A stretch of 64,000 nucleotides of DNA, taken from the NCBI RefSeq assembly GCF_964030655.1, contig NZ_OZ034915.1, forward strand, positions 1,116,001 to 1,180,000, in the 5' to 3' direction. The notes under the pieces were generated by a model. It did no database searches and was not told the DNA's origin. It saw only the letters and a program-made list of their open reading frames with translations. This document shows positions 56,967 to 64,000 of this stretch, one piece after another. The position numbers and the translations under genes are program-made. Source of the stretch: Spiroplasma endosymbiont of Poecilobothrus nobilitatus. GTDB taxonomy: Bacteria; Bacillota_I; Bacilli_A; Mycoplasmatales; Mycoplasmataceae. Positions within the stretch are counted from its first letter, which is position 1. Each line of letters begins with the position of its first letter.

Positions 56967-57407
56967 TTATTTATTAGTTAATTCTAATTTAATTGGTTGT
57001 TGTGCTTCATGTGTATGTTCATTGCTAGCATAAACAAATAAATTACGGAATAATTTACTTCCTAATTTATTTTTTGGTAACATTCCTTTAATTGCGTGTT
57101 TAACAGGATAAATTGGTTTTTTTACTAACATATCCTTTGCTGTTGTTCGTTTTAATCCCCCGGGATGTTGTGAATGATGATAATACATTTTACCCTTTAA
57201 TTTATTTCCTGATAAATTAATTTTATCAGCATTAAGAATAATAACATTATCACCACAATCAACATGTGGAGTATAAGATGGTTTATTTTTTCCTCTTAAG
57301 ATCATTGCAACTTTACTTGCTAAACGTCCTAAAACTAGACCTTGAGCATCAATCACATATCATTTTTTTTCAACTTTAGTTGAATTTAAGATAGTTGTTT
57401 GTCTCAT
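56967..57407 (-). CDS. rplM: Ribosomal protein L13
   Basis: 146 aa. It opens [20 protein letters not shown] (UGA-Trp), then [20 protein letters not shown] and [20 protein letters not shown]. Early assembly protein of the 50S subunit. The start follows GAGGAGGCAGTGAC. The promoter is about 60 nt upstream; autoregulation through the leader is known in some Firmicutes but I see no clear structure here. Confidence 0.98.
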
Positions 57408-57461
57408 GTCACTGCCTCCTCACATCATTCCGTACCAGGGTCTAATGTATAAAGCAATAAT

Positions 57462-57490
57462 ATTATAACTAAAAATAATAGGATAATCAA
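57462..57490 (-). promoter_or_regulatory. Sigma-A-type promoter of rplM-rpsI
   Basis: On the minus strand TTGATT, 17 nt, TATAAT: near-consensus boxes at ideal spacing, before the rplM leader. Confidence 0.8.
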
Positions 57491-57518
57491 TATTTTAACT
57501 TGATATTTCTAAATTTAA

Positions 57519-58760
57519 TTACTCTTGTAATTTTCAAGTTGAGTAAATTGGAAAATCACTTAATAAGTTTTTTACTTCTTCTTGATATTTAACAATATTA
57601 TTTTCAGTTGGTTCTTTTAAAACATTATAAATTATTTCTCCAATTTGTTTAAATTCTTTGCTCCCAAAGCCACGCGTTATCATAGCTGCTGTTCCTAACC
57701 GAATCCCACTAGTAACCATTGATGATTCTTTATCAAATGGAATCATATTTTTGTTGCAAATAATACCAATTTTTTGTAAAATTTCTTCCGCCATTTGTCC
57801 CGAAATTCCTAAACTACTTTTAACATCAACCATTAATAAGTGGTTATCTGTTCCATCAGCTACTAAACGCAGATTATTTACTTTTAATGTTTCTGTTAGG
57901 ACTTTTGCATTATTAATAATTTCTGCTTAATATGTTTTAAAATCTGGTTGCAATGCCTCTAAAAAAAATTGTGCCTTTGCAGCAATAACATGTTCTAATG
58001 GTTAGCATTGATTGCCCGGGAAAACAGCACTGTTAATTTTTTTTGCTCATTTTTGCCTTTGATAAAATTAAACCACCACGATGCCCGCGCAATGTTTTAT
58101 GTGTTGTTGAAGTAACAACATCAGCATATGGAATTGGGGATTGATGTAAACCAGCGGCAATTAATCCTACAATATGAGCCATATCTAACATTAATAAAGA
58201 TCCAACTTTATCAGCAATTGCACGGAACTTTTTAAAATCAATCTCACGTGAATAGGCACTAGATCCAGCAACAATTAATTTTGGTTTTACTTCGATTGCA
58301 ATTTTTTCAATTGCATCATAATCTAACATTTCGGTTGTAGGATCAACTTGATAACTACGAAAATCATATAATCGATCAGAAAAATTAACATTATGACCGT
58401 GGGTTAAGTGACCACCTGCTGCTAAATCCATTGCTAAAATAGTATCGCGCGGTTGCAACAAAGCATAATAAGTAGCAGCATTTACTGACTACCTGAATGT
58501 GGTTGAACATTAGCATGTTCAGCTTGAAATAACTCCTTAACCTTATCAATTGCTAATTGTTCAACTTGATCAACATATTCACATCCTCTATAAATCGGTG
58601 AAATGGATATCCTCCAGCATACTTATTAGTTAAAATTGAGCCTGTAATAGCTAAAGTTGCCTCACTAACATAATTTTCTGATGCAATCAACTCAACATGA
58701 TCTTGTTGGCGTTTTAATTCCAAATCAATCAATTTTTTAAATTTGTGAATTCACTTTCAT
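57519..58760 (-). pseudogene. glyA: Serine hydroxymethyltransferase, heavily decayed
   Basis: Recognisable in pieces: [27 protein letters not shown]-like [40 protein letters not shown], the PLP-lysine motif [13 protein letters not shown], and MVDVKSSLGISGQMAEEIL. At least four frame changes occur: in codons about 8-12; around YPFHRF; at GSQ before [10 protein letters not shown]; and an extra A before WAKK near 58052. In addition the normal GG of NQGGPLEH reads C-stop, and a codon in FKTY-stop-AEII is TAA. Loss would remove serine/glycine interconversion and one-carbon input, unless a second copy exists. Confidence 0.9.
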
Positions 58761-58831
58761 TATTTTTATCTCCATTCTATAATTTCTAATATCATTATAT
58801 AGAGATAAATAAAAAATAACTTAAATAAAAG

Positions 58832-59974
58832 CTTTAATTTTGTAGAAAACTCTTGATATTTATAAAATATACCTAAAATTAGGTATATTTTTAATATAAG
58901 AGGTGAATAATTAATGGAAAAAATAATTGAAGAATTAATAAATAGTTTAACAGATGATCAATTTTTAGAATTTCATGAAAAAGTCAAAAAAGAAGCAGAA
59001 TTAATTAAAAAACAAAAACGCTTAAATGAAATTGATCAAAAATTTAGGGATAAAGGTATTAAATGTCCTAATTGTCAATCTTTTTATTGTGTTAAAAATG
59101 GTCATAATCCTGAAGGAAAACAAAAATATTTATGCAAAAAATGTCGTGCTAGTTTTAATGCTTTTCGTGATCATTTTACGTATTGAAGTCATTTAAATTA
59201 TGAACAGTGAAATTTATTGATTCAAATTTCATTATTAGGCCAATCTAGTAAAATGATTTCCCACTTTATTAAAACATCACCGAAAACCGCTTGATATAAT
59301 CGCCAAAAAATAATGAAATCAAAACAATTAGAAAACACCCAATTAAAATTTAAAACGTTAAATGGCCAAATTCAAATCGATGAAACATTTATTAAAGAAA
59401 TCCACAAAGGTAATTTTAAAGATAAATTTGATAAAAGAAAAATTCATCTTGATTCATTTTCAACCAACACTAAATGTTGTGTTCAAATGGCTGTTGATAG
59501 CAATAATAATATTTATGTTAAATCAACCAACACAAAACGATTACAAAAACAGTGAATTATTGAAAATATTAATAAACAATTAATCAAAGAAAATTCAATT
59601 ATTATTTCTGACATGCAACCATTATATTTATTAGTAGCAAAACAAACAAATTCTATTTTATTAGCAACTAAAACTAGCACAAATCCTGATGCTAGTTATC
59701 GGAAGTTAAATAAAATTAGTAAATTACAATCAAATCTTAAAGAATCCTTAATTCATTATCATGGCTTAGGTTTCACGAACATTCAAAATTATTTAAATCT
59801 ATGAAAATGAAAATACCAGCATAAAGGTTTAACGCCAAACCAACAATCATTGGTATTATATTTTAACGTATAAAAAAGTTAAATAACAATATTAAAAGTT
59901 TATATAATTTTCTTTTAAAGTTATCATATTGATGATTTTTTTTATTTCATCAAGAGTTTTCTACAAAATTAAAA
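58832..59974 (+). mobile_element. IS1595-like element, copy 10 (open transposase)
   Basis: 1143 bp with a perfect 8-bp duplication AATAAAAG. It sits between decayed glyA and the ECF gene, 24 nt after the ECF stop. Confidence 0.93.
58914..59873 (+). CDS. IS1595-like transposase, copy 10
   Basis: 319 aa, open throughout. All four zinc-ribbon Cys and the putative catalytic Asp residues (QIQIDETF, ISDMQPLY) are present. It has the standard GAGGTGAAT ribosome site 10 nt upstream. With copy 8 it is one of the two candidates for the active transposase. Confidence 0.85.
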
Positions 59975-59998
59975 AATAAAAGTTATTTTTTCAGGATT

Positions 59999-60955
59999 TT
60001 AATATTGTAAATTTGCATTAGTATCTTTATGAATTAATGGGGAAACAGCCCGATATGTAATATAAATAATTGCTGAATTAAATAATACTTTAATTGGTGC
60101 CATTGCTAATCGCATAATCATAGTTACCCCATAACCATCTGTTCCAACATTTTTATTCTGTGAAACCGTTAAAAAGGCGATATCACCCCAGGCGGATATC
60201 AAGGTGGTGACTCAATATTCATTAACAACAGCAAGCATAATAATAACAACTAAATCTCAATAACGTTTTTTTGTTTTATCAAAATGACGATAAACAAACA
60301 TAATAATTCATATAATAATAATAGTTCCCCCCGCGCCAAAACCAATAATATAAATTAAAACAATTTTGCTAACTTCCAATCCAACAAATAATGTAATGGT
60401 TTCTAATGGTGAATATCATGTCATTACTCCAGCAAAAGTTCCAAAAATTAAAATAAAAATATTTGTTAACATAAATAAAACTCATTTATGCTTACCAACG
60501 GCACGATTAATTGAAAATGCACAACCTGATAAAAATCCATATGAAGCAATTACAATAATATATGCAACATGGAGATAAGAAGGAACAAATAACATAACAA
60601 TTAATTCAGTAACAATCCCCGATAAAAGTCCGACAATTGGCCCAAAAATAAATCCGCTAATTTTAACCATTAAACCTTCAAAAGCAATCCGCACAGGAGG
60701 AAAAACCGTAATTGGTAGTGTTATTGAAATAATAATAGTAACTGTCGCAGAAACTGCTGACAACATTGTAATATACGCAATATTTTTCGTTGTAAAACGA
60801 ATACCATGATAACGTTTAGCATTAATTAAATAATATAAACCATTATAAATACAATAAATAATAAAAAGAGCGCCAATAACACCACTAGCAATATATGCCA
60901 TTTTATTACTATATAAGATTTTTGATATATCACTAAATGATGTTAGTAGACCCAT
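59999..60955 (-). CDS. ECF transporter S component, vitamin-type
   Basis: 318 aa, about seven or eight membrane segments. Typical S-component features from about residue 60: ITMLSAVSATVTIIISITLP, PPVRIAFEGLMVKISGFIFG, PIVGLLSGIVTELIVMLFVP. An extra N-terminal membrane segment precedes them. S components bind a vitamin and share the EcfAA'T module. No riboswitch was seen that would identify the ligand; folate or another B vitamin is possible. UGA-Trp codons interrupt simple ORFs. The gene stands alone, with an IS next to its 3' end. Confidence 0.82.
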
Positions 60956-61026
60956 AATATCCCCACAATCTATATTAATAAAATAAATCCTTGTTCTGTC
61001 AATATTTTACATATATCAATTATACA

Positions 61027-61689
61027 TTACATTTTTCAATCAATTATGTTTTTTTTATTTTTTAAAAGTAAATCGTTAATTTTTACAAAAAATTGTTGAT
61101 CCTTAAATAAATTGTAACTAAAAGGTGACGGGTGTGTTCCCTTAATAATATTACTTTTATTCAAAATATATTCACCATACTGTTTTGCATAATTGCCTCA
61201 TAAAACATATACAATATCATTGCGAATCTCATTTAAATAAATAATCAAATTTTGACTAAAATTAGTTCAACCAATATCCTTATGACTTAAAGGCGTTTTG
61301 GCAACAACACTTCCAATTGTATTATATAGAAAAACACCCCCTTTAGCTCAATGGTCTAAATTACCACTAGCATAATGATCAACACCTAAGTCTTTTTTTA
61401 ATTCATGAAAAATATTAACTAAACTTGGCGGAGTTTTAATACCATCATTAACACTAAAAGCTAAACCATTTGCTTGGCCTGGACCATGATATGGATCTTG
61501 TCCAATAATAACAACTTTAATATCATTGGGCTCAATTAATGTAAACAAACGAAAAATATCTTTTTTTGCAGGATAACAAAGTTTATTTTGATATTCACTA
61601 TCAATATTTTTTAACAATTGTTTAAAATACGGTTTTTTAATCTCATTATCAAATAATTCTCCTCAACCAACTGCGTATTTTATTCACAT
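61027..61689 (-). CDS. ung: Uracil-DNA glycosylase
   Basis: 220 aa, normal length. It removes uracil from DNA in base-excision repair. Motifs: water-activating VVIIGQDPYHGPGQANGLAF, SLVNIFHELKKDLG, the VYVLWGNYAKQ strand and the HPSPFSYN loop with its catalytic His. The second ATG (61689) fits the GGAG spacing better than ATG two codons earlier. UGA-Trp is the second residue. Confidence 0.95.
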
Positions 61690-61787
61690 TGCCATTTCTC
61701 CTATTGCCTTATTATAGTAAATTATTAATTTCGGTTTTTTGTAAGATAATTATATCAAAAAAAGGAAAAAAAGATAATATAATGAAG

Positions 61788-62930
61788 CTTTAATTTTGAA
61801 GAAAACTCTTGATATTTATAAAATATACCTAAAATTAGGTATATTTTTAATATAAGAGTTGAATAATTAATGGAAAAAAATAATTGAAGAATTAATAAAT
61901 AGTTTAACAGATGATCAATTTTTAGAATTTCATGAAAAAGTCAAAAAAGAAGCAGAATTAATTAAAAAACAAAAACGCTTAAATGAAATTGATCAAAAAT
62001 TTAGGGATAAAGGTATTAAATGTCCTAATTGTCAATCTTTTTATTGTGTTAAAAATGGTCATAATCCTGAAGGAAAACAAAAATATTTATGCAAAAAATG
62101 TCGTGCTAGTTTTGATGATTTTCGTGATCATTTTACGTATTGAAGTCATTTAAATTATGAACAGTGAAATTTATTGATTCAAATTTCATTATTAGGCCAA
62201 TCTAGTAAAATGATTTCCCACTTTATTAAAACATCACCGAAAACCGCTTGATATAATCGCTAAAAAATAATGAAATCAAAACAATTAGAAAACACCCAAT
62301 TAAAATTTAAAACGTTAAATGGCCAAATTCAAATCGATGAAACATTTATTAAAGAAATCCACAAAGGTAATTTCAAAGATAAATTTGATAAAAGAAAAAT
62401 TCATCTTGATTCATTTTCAACCAACACTAAATGTTGTATTAAAATGGCTGTTGATAGCAATAATAATATTTATGTTAAATCAACCAACACAAAACTATTA
62501 CAAAAACAGTGAATTATTGAAAATATTAATAAACAATTAATCAAAGAAAATTCAATTATTATTTCTGACAGGCAACCATTATATTTATTAGTAGCAAAAC
62601 AAACAAATTCTATTTTATTAGCAACTAAAACTAGTACAAATCCTGATGCTAGTTATCGGAAGTTAAATAAAATTAGTAAATTACAATCAAATCTTAAAGA
62701 ATCCTTAATTCATTATCATGGCTTAGGTTTCACGAACATTCAAAATTATTTAAATCTCTGAAAATTAAAATACCAGCATAAAGGTTTAACGCCAAACCAA
62801 CAATTATCGGTATTATATTTTAACGTATAAAAAATTTAAATAACAATATTAAAAGTTTATATAATTTTCTTTTAAAGTTATCATATTGATGATTTTTTTA
62901 TTTCATCAAGAGTTTTCTATAAAATTAAAA
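61788..62930 (+). mobile_element. IS1595-like element, copy 11
   Basis: 1143 bp; flanks TAATGAAG and TATTGAAG match at 7 of 8. The left end reads TTTTGAAGAA where others have TTTTGTAGAA. Confidence 0.9.
61870..62830 (+). pseudogene. IS1595-like transposase, copy 11
   Basis: An extra A four codons after the ATG shifts the frame. CAA is TAA at 62261-62263 (also in copy 3), and Met of SDMQPLY is Arg. Confidence 0.88.
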
Positions 62931-62970
62931 TATTGAAGATAAAATAAAAATAAAAAGGAAGGTTAAAAAC

Positions 62971-63486
62971 TTGCAAGAACTAAAAGAAAATAAATTAATT
63001 ATTAATGAAATAAATATTAAAAAATTACGCTTCCTTTGTTTCTTGCAAAAAGTTACTTCCGAACATGATGCACTTTAATTTATTAAAACAAATCAACAAC
63101 CAAACGCTGTTCATAACTGTTACGCCTATATTATTGGGAAAAATCAAAATATTATTCGAAAAAGTGATGATGGCGAACCAACTAATACTGCTGGCAAACC
63201 AATTTTAGAAATTTTACTTCATCATAATTTAACTAATGTTGTGTGTTTAGTTATTAGTTATTTTGGGGGAATTAAATTAGGAGATGGCGGATTAATTCGC
63301 GCTTATGCTAATAGTGTTAAAACAAACCTAAAAAAAGCGGAATTAATTCCTTATTTTGAAACAAAAGATATTATTATTAAATTCCCAATTAATAAAATTA
63401 AATTAGTTGATGAATATTTAACATATCATTATCAAAATTTAACAATTAATAAAAATTTTGCGGAACCTATTAGCTATCAATTTTAG
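62971..63486 (+). pseudogene. yigZ: YigZ/IMPACT-family protein with internal stop
   Basis: From TTG 62971 (AAGGAAGG upstream) the frame has LRFLCFLQKVTSEHDAL, a TAA at 63076-63078, then FIKTNQQPNAVHNCYAYIIG, SDDGEPTNTAGKPILEILLH and VVCLVISYFGGIKLGDGGLI with RAYANSVKTNL, all hallmarks of the family; the whole frame is 171 codons. The role in bacteria is unclear (translation-related in eukaryotic IMPACT). The nonsense codon sits before the conserved core. Confidence 0.82.
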
Positions 63487-63547
63487 TTGCCTAGTGAACA
63501 AATCCATACTTTTCTTTTATGAGCCAGCAATAATAAAATTAATATAA

Positions 63548-64000
63548 TTATTTCCGAGCATATAAATAATTAATATTTTTCCCAAGTTTAACAAATCGTC
63601 GTTCATATTCGGTTGGAACATTATTTTCCAAATAATGACTCTGATATAAATTTGTCGTATAATCAACAATTTTTCAATTATTTTCTTTAAATGATTCTAA
63701 TGAATAAGTAAATAATTGATCGTTATCTGTTTTAAAATGAATTTCACCATTATCTTGTAAAATAATTTGATAAAAATCTAAATATATTTTGTTTGTTAGC
63801 CGGCGTTTTTCATGTCGGACTTTTGGCCAAGGATCAGAGAAATTTAAATATATTTTATTAATTTCTTTATGTGCAAAAATTTCTAGTAAAAAAATGGCGC
63901 CAAAAACAATTATTTTTAAATTAGGTAAATTTTCAGCAATATTTTTTTTTAAAGCTAAAACTAAAACTGACGGATAACGCTCGATTGCTAAAAAATTTTG
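63548..64000 (-). CDS. trmB: tRNA (guanine-N7-)-methyltransferase, C-terminal part
   Basis: The last 150 residues; the start lies beyond the window. Motifs: IERYPSVLVLALKKN, the signature YLNFSDPWPKVRHEKRRLTN, DNGEIHFKTDNDQLF and VPTEYERRF. TrmB methylates G46 of tRNA using SAM. The stop is followed by the convergent yigZ remnant. Confidence 0.93.

Overview
The window looks like chromosome of a Spiroplasma close to the S. citri group. Base composition is very A+T rich. UGA has to be read as tryptophan to keep almost every long gene open (tkt, dxs, xseA, groEL, ispG and others). There are many insertion sequences (IS), and short plectrovirus-like gene fragments. No tRNA, rRNA or CRISPR array was seen.

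Layout. 1-1.4 kb: a phage-like gene end, a nested inverted repeat and a 5'-truncated IS. 1.5-4.7 kb: TPP riboswitch with a ThiT-like transporter, then transketolase on the minus strand. 4.8-9.2 kb: IS wreckage around an MFS-like permease and a lipoprotein cut by an IS. 9.3-15.6 kb: minus-strand cluster xseA-xseB-hypothetical-dxs-pepP(frameshifted)-membrane protein. 15.7-19.3 kb: formate/nitrite-type channel, a small membrane protein, and groES-groEL behind a degenerate CIRCE. 19.4-23 kb: a split gene, small phage-like ORFs and IS copies. 23.1-24.7 kb: a BMP-family lipoprotein preceded by a purine-type riboswitch. 26.4-30.2 kb: ispG, a cysteine-rich mini-protein, a dual-specificity phosphatase and endonuclease IV. 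30.3-35.9 kb: a broken membrane protein, a YitT-type protein, a nucleoside-phosphorylase-like protein and two phage-like ORFs. 36-44.9 kb: IS-dense tract with greA and remnants of a secreted protein and udk. 44.9-56.4 kb: five minus-strand genes. 56.5-64 kb: rpsI-rplM, decayed glyA, an ECF S component, ung, broken yigZ and partial trmB.

The 44.9-56.4 kb block is the most interesting part. A 1290-aa Upf1-type SF1 helicase with a long coiled-coil insertion is followed by a 790-aa helical protein, a coiled-coil protein, a ClpA/B-type AAA+ protein and a radical-SAM activase joined in frame to a thiol peroxidase. I know no named system with this make-up. It could be a stress or conflict (defence-like) module.

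Two IS populations dominate. One is an IS1595-like element of about 1143 bp: ten insertions plus a 39-bp scrap, 8-bp target duplications, and only two copies with an open transposase. The other is an IS3/IS150-type element of about 1221 bp: six copies, one open. A related IS3 element and remnants of a third IS3-type element are also present. Several host genes are broken or have stop codons supplied by IS ends, which points to active genome erosion (or, for some single-base lesions, sequencing error). dxs and ispG indicate a non-mevalonate isoprenoid pathway.
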